Positions 48,461 through 62,124 of a DNA stretch of 64,000 bases are shown here, piece by piece. Numbering within the stretch: the first letter of the stretch is position 1; each line of letters begins with the position of its first letter. The stretch covers positions 92,266,520 through 92,330,519 of the forward strand of contig NC_058339.1 in NCBI RefSeq assembly GCF_905475395.1, given 5' to 3'. The translations under genes and the position numbers were made by a program. Origin of the DNA: Chrysoperla carnea (taxonomy: Eukaryota > Arthropoda > Insecta > Neuroptera > Chrysopidae). Below the pieces are notes generated by a model that was given only the letters and a program-made list of their open reading frames with translations, was not told the origin of the DNA and searched no databases.

Positions 48461-51400
48461 CATAGAACCATAGAATATATCGATGTTTTATAATAAAATA
48501 TCTTGTGTACTTACCTAATTGTATGTATTTAAAAAAAAAGCGAAGATATAAATGCAAACTACTGCGATTATTTTTGAAATATTCATGTATTTTGGACTAC
48601 TTAAGCGTCACATATCTGAAACTGAGAAATTTTCCACAAATGGTGAAACGTGCGAAATGAAAATTCGTTCTAAAATAAATACGTAGGTATATATTCAGCA
48701 ATTGAATAAAAAAAAAAAAGGTTTTATATGAAATAAAAACGATAAATATACAAATTCACAACTTTCTTTAATGAAAATAATGTACATTGTTTTATTGCCT
48801 AGACCACCATAATATAATACACATCAGAATAGGGTCCTTGGTATAACTGGAAACCCCGAAACAGGTTCTTTTCTTATTTATTTATATAAAAAAATTAATA
48901 TATTTCGGACATGTTTTCAAATGGAATTGTTTATCTTTAAAAGACATAAAACAATACATGAATGAATGAATTTATTAATTATATATTACAAATATATAAA
49001 TAAATATCAAAATTATAAAACTAAATAATTATTTTTGATCCGAAATAAATTATTTTTTTAAATCTTATTTTTGTTTTAATATATTCTACACACATATATT
49101 CGATATTTTTAAATCAATCAAGAAAATTTGTCTATTTTTATTTAAAATCAAATAAAACCGATCAATAGAAATCAATTTAGATATAAAATTTGAATTATTT
49201 GTAAACATTAAAATTAAATAAACCAATCGTTTCAGATTTTTAAAACAAAAACTGAAACTTCTACTGAATAAAAAAATTTTTTTTGTATCTATCATTATTT
49301 TCCAGGTAAAAGACTTTAATAATTTCGCTTTCAAATTTTTGCCATAAAAATGCATTTGAATTTTATTTTTTTGAATTTCGCACCTAATTTTACGAAAGCG
49401 CTGGACGTAGTGGAAGCCATATTGCTATGTGGTAATGACGTCAGTTGGCTGTGCAAACAAATGCGTATATATTTTTATGCTAATTGTTTTTAATTTTAAC
49501 TATTTAGTTTACACAGCCGTATGACGTAAAAACATGACAGATACGATTTTATGGTGTTCAAATATTTTGATTTGAAATCCTAAAACGATTGGTTTAAAAA
49601 TATAAATGAATGTTTTTCTGGTTATCGGTTTAAATATATATCTAATTATTAAATACTGATATGGATATTGATTTATTTAAACGTAATTACAATTAATACT
49701 CTTTCAACATAAAATTATTATTGCAAGTCTTACAAATTTGAATCACCTTTGAATAAAATATAAAGCTGAGAAATGAAAACTGAGGATTTATTTTTTCTCG
49801 TATATATTTAATCGGGAGAAACTCTGGCGAGAGAATTGATAAAATTTGTCAACGTAATCGTAGAAATTATAGTTACTTTTTGTTCCACTAGCGTCGCTAG
49901 TTTTCTTTTTGCATCAGAGTGAATATAATCTAATAAATATGAGTGAAGTAAGCAAGTAAAAAATTTTATTTAGAAGTAAATAAATTATACGAACTACTAC
50001 ATAACGGAATAAATACGAACACACCAACGAAAGACTACGTAAATGCGTTATAAAAATCAAATTACACTCCCTCCACTATCACGGTTCAAAGGGAACACTA
50101 GTGACATCTTATTTGTGAAAGGCATTTGTTTACTCGAAGTTCGGTCTACATCTCCATCTTCTGAACTACACAGTTTTTGGCACTCTGAGAAAGAAAACGT
50201 AACATTTTCGGGAATTAATCAAGAACAGAGGTATATGCAATTGACTAACTTCACACCTTATATAATAATTCTCATTTATTACAAAATATAAACAATATTA
50301 TTACAAAAATGATGAAATTACTGCGTAGAAACATGTTTATCGACTAATTTCATGGTATTAAAAATAACAACATGTAGTTTTCGTGTCAACATGTGCGCAT
50401 GCATTATAAAATATGACTCTCATCATATATGTAGAAGTGAAGTAAGATGATTCAAATTTTTGGTTCTAGAACTTGTTTGAAACATTAAATAAAAAAATAA
50501 TTTTTAAACAAAATGATCGATATGTTTGAAAATATTTTCAATTTTAAATGCGCCTTTTTTTTTTATTGTAGGCTCTCTAATTATAAGTTTTATTTAATTA
50601 TAATTACGAAAGATAATTCATACAATTTGTCATGTTTTTATTTTTTTGAAATATTGCGTTTTTTTTTTTATATAATATAACAAAGTATCGTTATCATCAT
50701 ACATTTTTGGACTCAAAAAATATCTACAACCACTAAAGGTATTTTTTAATTTGTTTTGTTTAGGTTAAGTTTTTTTGTACACTTATAAATTAAAAATATT
50801 TTGTTATTTATTTAAAAGTCAAAACCACATTGAATACCACAATTATTTGAATACTTTTTTTTTTAAAGAAAATATTGTATACATTTTCTTCGTCACATTT
50901 TCGTCATTCTCACAGTTAGTATTTTCAATACTTCAAAACAAAAACGCACACAGCCAAATAAGAAGTTCGAAAATTAACATAATACATTTTTTTTTGTATG
51001 AAAAATGCTATTATACTATGTTGTTGGACATTTAGTTTAACTTTTGTTACTTTTTTAACAAGCCTAACTAGGTTTTGTTTACTGATAATTGTTAGAATCA
51101 CGGTAGCGTGAATCATAACTCTACCGTGATCAGAATAATTAAAACTTAGAAGGCTTTGCATCTTTATACGATGAACCTGACAATTTAATGCTAAGAAAGA
51201 CTATCTAGGAGCATTTTAATCTGTTGCTAATAACTTAAAATTTCAAAGTGTGTGTACCAGAATGTGTTGTCTTCATTTTTAAAAAGAGATTTTTCAAAAA
51301 TATTCTTATATAAATTATTTGTACTTAAAATTGATGACATATGTAAGTACAAATTTGATACATCTTTTGTCTTTTCATTCAATGAAATAATCCACAGAGT

Positions 51401-53938
51401 CTAACAAATATGGTTTATATTTTTGTTACTCGTGGCGCTGACATCTTACCGTTAAATTCTCTTTGATTTGCAACTCATCAAAATGGCTGACAGCGTTTTT
51501 GACTGAATAACAACGGATTAAAATTTAATTTAACTTTATGGCAAGAAAGCGTGTTTATTTTGCCGAACTATATTTTTTTGTGGCTTTTTATTAGAAAAAT
51601 CAACATTTTGACGTACTTTTTCAAACATAGAAGAATCCCCTATTAATATTTTGTATTACTGGTAGACCCAAGCTCGTAGGTTAACCTAAACGCAATCCAA
51701 CAAAATAGTATAACAAAACTGGACAAAATATTGAATAAAATTTTTGAATTTTAAATAAAATTCGATTATTTGTGTTTTAAACTAATAATACTATATACTG
51801 TATGAAACAAAATTTTTTTGTTACTAATATTTAATTAACAATTTTGTGTTACAAATCGGCCTGTTTTTCATAAATTCTGGTTGGGTATAATAAATTTTTA
51901 TTGGATATTTCGTTAAATTTATTGTCACTTCTTGAACAAGCGTAAAATCGTTTTTAGGTTATATAAATTAATACGAAAAGTACATTATTAATCAGCAGTT
52001 TTGTTGTTCCAAAATAAAAAACGGATATCCGATGCCATCCATCTATTTTCATTTCAATTTTTCATTTGAGAAAATGAACCTACCTTATAATACACTGCCG
52101 GATTAACCATTACACCGAGTATGACAGAAAATCTTCCAAGGAAAGGAAATTTTATTGGAAAATTTGCATCCTCAATGGCAATGGGTATTATTGCTTTACT
52201 TCATACTTACAGAATAGAACCATCTAGTATCGCGTAGTAGAACTAATAATATGGATTCATTACGGTACGTATGATGATCTTCAAGCGGTTGAAAAGTGTT
52301 CCCGAGAATTTCTTTGAGGGGGGGGGCGATATGCTTAATCCGGCCGTGGTTTTGTCAAAAGTTAAATGACACTGAGATAACCCACTCTGGTTTTATATTT
52401 TCGCACTAATATATATTGTTCATAGAGTTGTATTATGCTATCTATATCTATAGAATTATTAATAATAACATAGATTGTTTATCACTCCTACAAACAATAT
52501 ATTTAAAAATAATTTACTGTTTAAAAAGTCACAATAAAATTGATGAAACGGCCAATAATGGATGTTTTGATGCAATTTTATTTAATTTCGCACTTTATTT
52601 AACTTAACCCTTCAGAATGGGTACGCAGAAAGACTATCTCAGGCTTATTTGAAATAGTTGTTTTTTTTTTCAAAATTTAAAATAGAACACATGAAAACTT
52701 TTATTAACAGCTGGGAAAGTTTGATTCATCACTTCAGTAAAGTCGGTTAAAAAAACTGCCATTCGAATGACTGCGTTATACTTCGGCTATCTCCTTCGAT
52801 ACATGTGATAACTTATTATTATATAATTAGATTTTCTATTCAGAACATTCAAGAAGTAAATTTAATTTACTATTCTTTCATATAAATTAATGTATTTGCA
52901 CCTAAAAACAGTAATGATTGTGGTAAGAAAGACGACTACTCTGAAGGGTTAAACTAGGGTACGTGAAACACTGAATGGACATCTTGATTTGTAACAAAAA
53001 AAATTAAATAAAATCATGTGTGTAAAATATTACTTGACCCTAAAATTAAAAAAAAAAAAGAATAATAAACAAAATATTAAAAAAAAATGAATGTATTTGT
53101 TTAGAAATTGAAAATAATAGCAAATAATGAGGTGGAATTAAAAACATTTCTTTTAAAAACAAAATTTGATCTCATTAAATATTAGTAGGAACTTTTTTTG
53201 TGGCCCTTCGTGTAAAATAAAGGTTTTATTTCACATTTTGTTGAAAAGGATATATTTTATTTCTATTTTAAAACGCCTATGTTGTACTGTGAAATCCTTT
53301 TAACAAACATATGAAAATTTTATTCAATAAATATTTAAAACGTTACGATACGCACGCGGCACGCGAATACAAATATTCATTTTCACCGAAATTAATATAA
53401 TTAACGTTGAATTGTATTTTTTTTTTTGTTTACTAAATTTTTTTTATTAAAAACTGTACAGTATACATGTATTTTTTTTTATTTAATTTATTTTAATTTA
53501 ATTAAATAGGGTTTACAAACATTGTTGTGTTTTTGAATTTCGTAAAAATATTATGTCACTACATGTTCAGCTTGCAGCGACGCCTCTATCTCTCAAATAA
53601 CAACTAATTTTTTATTTATTTATTTAAATAACTTTTTTATTTTTATTATGAATAATAGTTAATATATTTTTGTTATTTTACTTATTTACTTATAACATAC
53701 ACTTTCTAAATCAATACGGATTTTAATGTTAACTGAGCAAAAATAATTCTTTAAAGATTACGAAAATCACAAAATATATCAAACAATAATTATCTTAAAA
53801 CTGGGTAAGTGAGATTGTAAGATACGTTTTATCAATATGAATCTCACTTATCTAGTCTTATAGGGACTTTAATGCTAAGAAAGACTCTATCTAGTGATAG
53901 AAAAAAGAACTATAAATGTTAGCTCGTATACATATATA

Positions 53939-54266
53939 AGGTGTTCCATAAGCCACTGCAAAACTCTTGACTTTCTAAATAAGCTTATAAAGACGAACGA
54001 AAAAGTCCCTTACCAAATTTCGATCTGAGGCCTAATTTCCGAGATAATTAACCAAATCAAAGAGAAATAGAAGGGTGTCGTTATCATGACAGGGTGGGGT
54101 TTAATACAAATTAAAAAAAGTGAGATAGATATTTTGATTCTATCTATTGATTTGGTTAATTATCTCGGAAATTAGGCCTCAGATTGAAATTAGGTAAGTA
54201 AGTTTTTCGTTTGTCCTTTGCTTTTTTAAGAATTCAAGAATTCTACAGTTAATTATAAAACACCTT
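53939..54266. mobile_element. Foldback MITE with AAGGTGTT ends
   Basis: 328 bp, almost entirely two inverted arms: outer ends 'aaggtgttccataa' and 'ttataaaacacctt', inner arms 'gaggcctaatttccgagata' and its complement. Could fold into one long hairpin. No coding potential. Confidence 0.85.
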
Positions 54267-54986
54267 GTATACGCACGTAAGAAATTATACTCCTTCGGTA
54301 ATAACAAATATAATAATTTATAAATAACGCAAACAAATAATACATACTCCAGCTAACCTGAATGAGAGATGCACTCACTATAGAAAACTGTTATTTCGAT
54401 TAAATAAGCTTATCTATTGTCTACATAGATGGCACTTAATCTTTCATTAATCTATTCTTGTCTATTTTGAGTGACATTTCGTTTATGGGCAAACTTCATG
54501 ATGTTAAAAAATTGTAACTAACTCCAACAAGTGCAGTTTTGTCGTCACGTTGTGTACGCGCATCATACAAATTCACTCTCGTCCAAGAAGTATAATTTCA
54601 AAAATTCAAAATATTTGATGGATTTTGATATATTTTGTGATTTGATTTGAACAATTTATTTATTTAAAATTAAGAAAAATGCTTTTTTTTTTTAAATAAA
54701 TAAATTATAAAAATTGAGTGTACGTTTTGTTGAATAATAAACCTGGGAGCATTCATTCAAGTATTTTTTTTTATTGTTGGGACCCTGCTTAATAAATGAA
54801 TGCCAACAGATAAATAATAAATTTTTAAATATATGTATATTTATATATATATATAGAAAATATTATATTACAAGAATGAACTTATAGTACAGTAAAAGAT
54901 GTAACAAAAATCATGTAATTAAACCGCTCAATTTTTGCTTAATCTCTGATGGAAACATGTAAAAGCTGACTTAATAAATTAATAAA

Positions 54987-55077
54987 TAGGCAACTTGTAT
55001 TTCGTATATGTGACTGTTTGTCAAATAATCGAAAAACTCTTATACATGTATAACATACACGTAATGCAAGTTGCCTA
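54987..55077. mobile_element. Short MITE with TAGGCAACTTGT ends, third copy
   Basis: Ends 'taggcaacttgt' and 'gcaagttgccta'. Shares 'ttgtcaaataatcgaaaaac' with 12773-12895. Confidence 0.7.
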
Positions 55078-55925
55078 TGTAAATTAACAATTTATTGTTT
55101 ACCTCAACTAACTCATAATTTACAAATGATATTTAAGCAAAAAAAATAACGGTTTATTTCGTTTTTCTTAATTTGTTGCATCTTTAACTGTACTATTTAA
55201 AAAAGAAAAGAAAATTAGTTCAAAAAGAAAAAAAAGAAACAGAATATATATGAATTATGTTCACATATGGTACAGTGAAATTCCTATGATTTTCTTTGTA
55301 TATACAAGTTTTGATTTTTACAAAATTAATAATTAATAATAATTAATATACTATATATATAATAATTAATTAAAAAAGAAAAAAAGTCTTAAAACATTTT
55401 TGGTTTTGCGCGATTATGTTTGGACAAAAAAACAAAAAAAAAAGAAGAAAATTTTAAAAAAGATTTCGATTTAAAAAATTTGTTAATAGAATTACGGAAT
55501 GTTTTTTATTTTTTAAATATTTTGTTCTAGTATTTGTTTGTATTTTATTTTTGTTTTACTAGACATTTAGGAACTTTGACTCCGTGGAAGACAGTATTGT
55601 TGAAAGTAAATTTGAAATTATACTATTTTATTTAAAACTAAGCATTCATTTTTAAAATCATACCGTTTTTTTTTTTATCACGTATCGTCTTTTTTTTTAC
55701 CTCTGAGATCCAAATTGAAAGAAAAAAAAAATTAATTAATTAATTATGCCCAGTAGTTTCGAAAAATTTGTATTAAACACGTTTTCATTGGATTTAGAGA
55801 TTGTTCTCTCAATTGCACTATCACTATTAACAAAGACTTCTTGTGTCTTCCTCTCGCTTTCAACACGAATTTAAAAGTGTTTTTTTTTAATCTAGAAAAT
55901 GATCTGTGAAGAAATTAACGTGCCG

Positions 55926-58900
55926 TCATTCTTGTTTTCCAATATTTGGATTAAAACCATGCCCACTGGATGTGACCAACGATAATGGACTACCAGCTAA
56001 TGTGTTTGCAATCGCAAACATTGCTCCGTTTCCACTACCCACTGAACACGGGGAACCCATTGCAGCTGTTGGTGGATTAATTCGTTTTTCCTTTTGTCTT
56101 CGATTACAAAACCACACTCGAACCACTTCCTTTTCCATACATAAATTATCTGCTAATACTGCGATTTCTTCTGATGTTGGTTTTGGATTTTGTACAAATG
56201 CTTTTTCTAATGCAACACGTACACTTGTTTCAATTGATGTCCGCTTTTTTCGACGTCGTCCAATTGCTTCTGGTGTTGTTAATGGATTACTTAATGAATT
56301 TGGATTGTTCATTGTGTTGTCTGCGTCTTCTAACCATTTTTGTAATAATGGTTTTAGTTTGCACATATTTTTAAAACTTAAATTTAACGCTTCAAATCTG
56401 GATATTGTCGTTTGTGAAAAATCATTTCCATATAATTTTCCCATTGCTAATCCCACATCACCTTGTGTAAATCCTGAAATTGAATAACGATTATTAGTAA
56501 AGTAAGTACAAGGAAATTTTATGTTATAATAAATATCCTGATCAAACCAAATATAGGTAATGTACATTGGGTTCACTACTAAATCAGAAGTATGTCTTTT
56601 TTAAACTAATATTAAAATTAATTCATGCAATAAAATGTAAAAGTAGCTATATTAAATTTTCAGAAAAATATCTTGTAATTAAAAAAATAACCACATATAA
56701 TGTATTAAGATACGAAAGAAACATAATTCCTACCGGGTGTTCCACGACACCTCTCGTTTTGACAGAGCAGTTTTTTTAACAGTAATAAATGAATATTCTA
56801 TTTACCTAATTTGATACGTCTTTGTTTAAAAGTTTTCGCAAATTGTTCCAATTCCTCTAAGTCAGTTGTCTCTTCTGGTGATGGTTCTAGTATACGTGAA
56901 TTAGGTGTTTGTTTGATATGTTGTGGCGTTAAACCGCCACCAGAACTTGGCGTACTTGGTGTTAACATATTTGGTGGTATTGAATTCATATGTGCTGTAT
57001 TTGTATTTGGCGGTGTTGTTTGATTATTTGTTATTGTTTGATGATGTGATGTTGGCGGGCCATTTGAATTTGGTGGTAAACTTGTATTTAATTGATTATT
57101 GTTTGATTGTTGTTGCTGTTGTTGCTGTTGTTGTTGTTGCTGTTGCTGTTGAGCTTTTTGTAATTGTTGTAATTGTTGGGCGGCTTGAGCGACTGCTTGT
57201 TGAACCTAGAAATTAATTTTATAACATTAATTATAAATTATTTAATAACTTCAATCTTTAAATAAAATAAGCGTTGTATAAAATGTGCAATATTTTTAAA
57301 TCTTTATACATTAATAAAAAAAATTAAAAATAATGACAACCTCATCTCGAAGTAAAAATACTTTCAAACAATTTCCTAATGATTGGAAAAAGTACAGCTA
57401 AATATTTGTATTTGATACAAAATCACTGAAGTTAAATAAACAAAATCATTACTTCTATGAAAAAGGTTGATTTTAGTTTAAAGTCATGCATTTTATTGAT
57501 GGAAAATAAAATTGTATTTAGTTGGAATATATAATCGTGTAAATAAAGCGAATCGATTAATTAAAAGATACTTGTGTTTGCTTTAAATAGAGGATTTGGT
57601 TATTATGTACACAAATGTATCATGTCTAGTCTATATGTGATTGTATCAACTACATGAAGATTGTTGTTACTAATGTACAGAAAGTTTGAAATAAACTTAT
57701 TGATCATTTTTATAACATATAGCATATTTTTTGGCATATATAACATGCATCAGTAGCAAGTTGGTTAAGCTGTAGACTTACTACACTAAAACCAATGGTT
57801 AAAATCTGACTCGAAGATATCTATCTTTTTTTAATATACCGAATAAATCTGCTCATGTAGTTGTGACAATCACATAAGTATTTTGTTATAATATTTATAA
57901 GGGGTAGAACCAATCAAAAAAAGATTGTTTAAAACTATATTGCAGCAAAGAGAATATATTTATTTTTGTCTGAAAACAATGCGTAAAAAATTAACCCACA
58001 AAAAATGATTTGTAAATTATAATTATGTGCAAGGCATAACATTTATTATCGCAAACGTATTTTATTAAATAGCTCTTTATAAGTGATCAATCAAAATTTA
58101 TTATTAATACTACATAATATCTAAATTTGTTTTATAAATGGATTCGTGATTTCAAATCATTATCATATTTTATTCGATTTTAATATAAAAGAATATCTAT
58201 ACAATATACAGTGTGTCGCATTTAAGATGAAGACACTCTTACATTTTTGTTATAATAAACAATTGTGAAATATTTCAAAGATGCATTAATTTTTTCCTTT
58301 AAGGTATTTAGTTTAATTGTACTATGTATGAAATTTGCAAATAATACATAAATATTGGCATGCAAAACATGCTTGGACAATAATAAAATAATAAAAGAAT
58401 TGCATTGAAAATGATTTAGATGTAGTAAACAAAATGATTACAGACCTGCACTGAATGTGCAACAGTCCTAGATGGTAGATTTGATCGAGGAAAGTTTTGT
58501 AATAATCCCTAATAACAATGTTTTGATTATATTAAATAAATAATAAATATATTCTTTTAATAAGTTAATAATTACCTGATTTTGTAAAAAGAATTGAGCT
58601 TGCGGTGGTAGTTGGGATCCAGGTGTTCCTTGTGAATGCGGTTGAAACATGGCAAACTGTTGTAATTGTTGAAGACTAGCATGTTGTGATTGTAACGCTT
58701 GTAAACCACCTAATTGTAATAATGGACTACTTAGCAAACTTCCAAGTCCACCTAGGGCAGCTAATGTAGCAGCATTTACACCGGGACTTGAACTTGTTAC
58801 ATGTGAATTAGGTGATGAGCCTCGTGTTGGTTCCGTTACCTTTAATAAAAAGAATTCAAAAATCCAATGAAATTTTATTCCAAGTTTTTTTTATTTTCGT

Positions 58901-60342
58901 TTATATAAAAGTTTGTTTATTTATGTTTTTAAAAGTGGTTCGGCTGTTACGTGGCTAGTCAACTAGGCAATTTGTATGACGTAAATGTTAAAAAATGATC
59001 TAAAAATATCGGAAAAGCGTCAAAAAACCAAGATTTTTCTTTTTGGAAAGTACCGTAAAGTAATGTTTTATTTTGCATAAACCAAATCTGTGTTGAATTT
59101 TCTTCATGAAAAAATTTTTTTGAGGCTAATTCACCATTAGGTATTATGTTAAGAATCACAATTTTAAAATGAAATAATTCAAAATTTTGGTCCGTAAGAG
59201 GTCCCAAAACTGTGTTTATTGTGATCGAAGGAGTTTGAACTATCATTTACCGCAAAAACAAATGAATATTCACCGTACTTGCTCAAACAGTCAAACCTCT
59301 TTAATATGATGGTTTTGATTGTGATGGATTAAAGTAAGTAGTTTAAAAAATACAACATTATATATTCAAATGTATACATGATGTATTACATTGAAGTATA
59401 ACAAGTTGCCTAACTAATGAAACTATATTACGCATACATTCTACTAATAATATAATACGTATGTCAAATTCTACATTAAAATCGCAAAACGCGATGTAAA
59501 GCTGCTTTTTTGGTATGTTATTTGGACACTTTAAGGGAGTGGGAAACTACTTTTGCAATCAAGAGATATCCTTTACATATTTTTGTAAGGATTTTACATT
59601 GAGTATGTGATACTGAACCTTTTTAAATAAAAAATAACTCCTGTAATTTAGTGCATTATGGACAAGAGTAACTAGTTTCTATATAACCTGTATTATTAGT
59701 ATATATTAGAAATTTTTCCTGAAAAACTATTTTTAGTCGCATGTTGTTAGAAATACTTGAAGAAAAACAAGTGAAAACAAAGAAAATACTACTTAATTTA
59801 GTAATATGATGCAATTTATAAGTTATATTAAATGTATTTATATGTAGAGCCAATAATATGTTAAAAGTGTGTTATTTAAAATATCATAAATCACGCCACA
59901 AATACAACTTATGTACAACTCCCTAAGGAGTACATCACATCTCAAAACATAAATAAACAACAGACAAGCAAGCAACAAGGAATGAATTGAATGCATACAT
60001 TCAATTGAATAAATATATATATATCTGGAGTATTTTATATCCACTTTATCCTATATCTATCCCAACAATCCATCCATCCCTTGTTTTGAAAACTTCAAAT
60101 GTTTTTATTTTGATATTCATTCATTCCATTGGGATTGTTGTAAACAAGATTGTGAATTATTATTTATTGGGAACAAATGTTTTAAATTTTATATAAAATT
60201 ATCATAAATATTTGTTATTTATTTACCAAATTTAATGCACCATCACCTCCTGCTCTATCTGAATCCATTGAATTGTCATCACGATTTAAATCACTATTTA
60301 CACTTTGGTCGTCACCACTTAGGTCACCATTTAGATCTTCAT
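55926..60342 (-). CDS. nub: POU class 2 homeobox factor (nubbin/pdm2 type), 3' exons
   Basis: Five exons: 60342-60227, 58839-58576, 58508-58446, 57205-56806, 56473-55926; about 463 aa, 5' end not found. Exon order gives an acidic Ser/Asp-rich segment ending GALNL, a Gln/Leu-rich activation-type region, a poly-Gln run (57108-57155), then [20 protein letters not shown] opening the POU-specific domain, which is split after KLG. The last exon completes it ([20 protein letters not shown]) and carries the homeodomain, with recognition helix [15 protein letters not shown]. It binds octamer DNA; in flies nub and pdm2 act in wing, neural and gut development. The GALNL and LTPSTP words favour nub, but a choice between nub and pdm2 needs a tree. 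The exon starting at 60342 opens in phase 2, so at least one upstream coding exon exists. The 63-bp exon's donor is a weak GTCTGT. Confidence 0.93.
57206..58445. other. Intron of the POU gene, tRNA-like fragment
   Basis: No further exon seen. At about 57757-57822 a tRNA-like stretch has an A-box-like 'tagcaagttggttaag' and, about 40 bp on, a B-box-like 'ggttaaaatctgactc'. The B box lacks the invariant C, and stems pair poorly, so it is more likely a decayed tRNA-derived SINE head than a tRNA gene. Confidence 0.4.
58964..59412. mobile_element. Long MITE of the TAGGCAACTTGT family
   Basis: Ends 'taggcaatttgt' and 'acaagttgccta' match the short members at 12773, 25562 and 54987, enclosing about 450 bp. 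It lies in the POU gene intron between exons 58839-58576 and 60342-60227. Confidence 0.6.
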
Positions 60343-60519
60343 CTGTAACAAAGATTATTTATTTTATTTTAATTATTAAATTTAATTTTAATTAATTTAT
60401 TATTAATTTAAGAGTGAATTATTTTAATTGATTATAGGGTTTCTTTAATAGCCAATTTACATCCTAAAGGGTAAGAGATAGAATAACCCCTTAAATTAAG
60501 AAATTAATGCTCACTAAAA

Positions 60520-60760
60520 TTTTTTATTTAAAACATTTCTTTCGAAAAACGCTCGCTTTTGACCCAAGATCCAGTTGACCTATGTTGCTCATTTACGAAC
60601 TGATAGACTAATATCAACAAGACTGATTTTAGAGCACCTATATCATAATTTTGTTTGTAGCATCAATATTTTTAAGCGTTACAAACTTAGGACTAAACTT
60701 ATAGTATACCTTGACATATTTCATATATACATGGTATTATAATCAGTGGCCAATCATCAG
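60520..60760 (-). repeat. Dispersed repeat family R1 fragment
   Basis: Reverse-orientation relative of 20490-20900: 'cccaagatccagttgaccta', 'gctcatttacgaac', 'tttttaagcgttacaaactt' and 'ggactaaacttatagtatac' appear in mirrored order. Confidence 0.75.
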
Positions 60761-61497
60761 TACATCCTGTAAAAATGAAAAGTAAAATTCTATTTTGTGA
60801 GTTAATTTAAAATCAAATTTAGTCAATTCATATTTGATATTTATGTCAAATTTCTTATATATTATACATTACATTACATTATAGTAAAAAGTCATTGACT
60901 GTGTTTATTCTTGCAAAGTGCATGATAAGCTCCTTGTAAGTATATGAAAATATTGTAAAAAATTATATTTTTACAGGTCCTTCTTTTTCATCCACTTTAC
61001 TCATAGCATCATCGCATCGTATTGGAAAGTGAATGTGAAGTTGAAGGGAAGAAGTAGTGATCGAACAAGTACCATACTTACTCTATGGTAGGCATGGCAT
61101 ATCTTCTTAAAATTACATTCCCTCATCTATCCATATATTATTATTGAAGTCAATGATGCACAAGTAACCAGATTTACAATTTTTTACAGACCCAATTTTA
61201 ATATTTGTTACATTTCATATCATAAAATATCTCCTACAAAAGTTAAGTTGCGGTATATGGATATTTAATTTCAAACATTGAGTACACGGTAAACAAATTT
61301 GTTGTGGATATCATTTTGCCAATATCGGTGTGCACGTCATAATTTACTGTACTTTATTGAGAGAAAAGTAACATTAGTAATAGTTATGGCGGACGAGTCA
61401 ATGCAGTATAGGTGTCGGTTGGCAAAGGTATTGATGACAATATTTCTGTATACATACTTTTATGTGTCTGTAAACTCTCAAGCGGTCACAGTTTAAG

Positions 61498-62124
61498 GAT
61501 GTATGAGCATGACAATAATGTTTGATTTAAAGGCTCAAAATTTGTTTGTAGGTAGTCTTTTACTCAAAGAATATGTGGTTAAAATTTCAGCTTAGGTATC
61601 CGTGCAAATTTTTAAGAAAAAAGTCATTAAAAATCGATATAAAATACATTGGCTCTTATGGAGGAATCTCAAAAAACGACATATTTTGGAAGTTTTTGAT
61701 AATTTTCATTTGGAATGAATGAAAACAAATTTAAAAAAAACTTTTTAATAGAAAGTAAACATATTAGCAATGAATTAGAAAAGAAAAAAACTAAGTGTCA
61801 CTGTCCATATAAGGGATGTAAGAGCAGGGTAGATTAAGGGTTGAAAGTATTTTTATCTTATTTTCAATTTTGATGATGAATTTTGTTATAACTTCATGAA
61901 TGTAGACGAAAAATAAGAATAAAATTTTTCGATATGTGTCTTGGTTTTCAAAATATCGAAAGCTAAATAAACAAAATTTTCGATATTTTGAAAATTAAAC
62001 CAGATATCGAAAAATTTTATTCTTACTTTTCGTCTTATATCGTCAAGTAATAATATAAATTTATTATCAAAATTGAAAATATCTATTTTTAAATTTGTGC
62101 CCCCACTACCATGCTCATACATCC
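61498..62124. mobile_element. TTAA-type MITE, copy 2, nested in R2
   Basis: 627 bp, flanked by TTAA on both sides (61494-61497 and 62125-62128). Inverted ends 'ggatgtatgagcatg' and 'catgctcatacatcc'. Nearly identical to 8840-9470. The flanks 'gtaaactctcaagcggtcac' and 'atccgatttgaataaaattt' are the two halves of reverse-oriented R2, continuous in 34880-34950, which defines the insertion. Confidence 0.9.

Larger units (their letters stand above)
46999..55925. other. Gene-poor 8.9-kb region, DCAF8 upstream to nubbin-like 3' end
   Basis: I find no convincing exon on either strand. The left end should hold the DCAF8 promoter, the right end the POU gene's 3' UTR (AATAAA-like words near 55626 on the minus strand). 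Recognisable pieces are MITEs at 48210-48460, 53939-54266 and 54987-55077. The motif 'aatgctaagaaagact' recurs at about 51190 and 53871, and a related 'agaaagactatctca' at about 52630. The rest is AT-rich sequence with many homopolymer runs. Confidence 0.6.

Noticed and set aside
55906-56487. 193-codon plus-strand open frame
   Set aside because: It is the antisense shadow of the homeodomain exon of the POU gene.
57757-57822. Possible tRNA gene
   Set aside because: The B box lacks its invariant C and no cloverleaf pairs convincingly; it is better read as a decayed tRNA-derived fragment.
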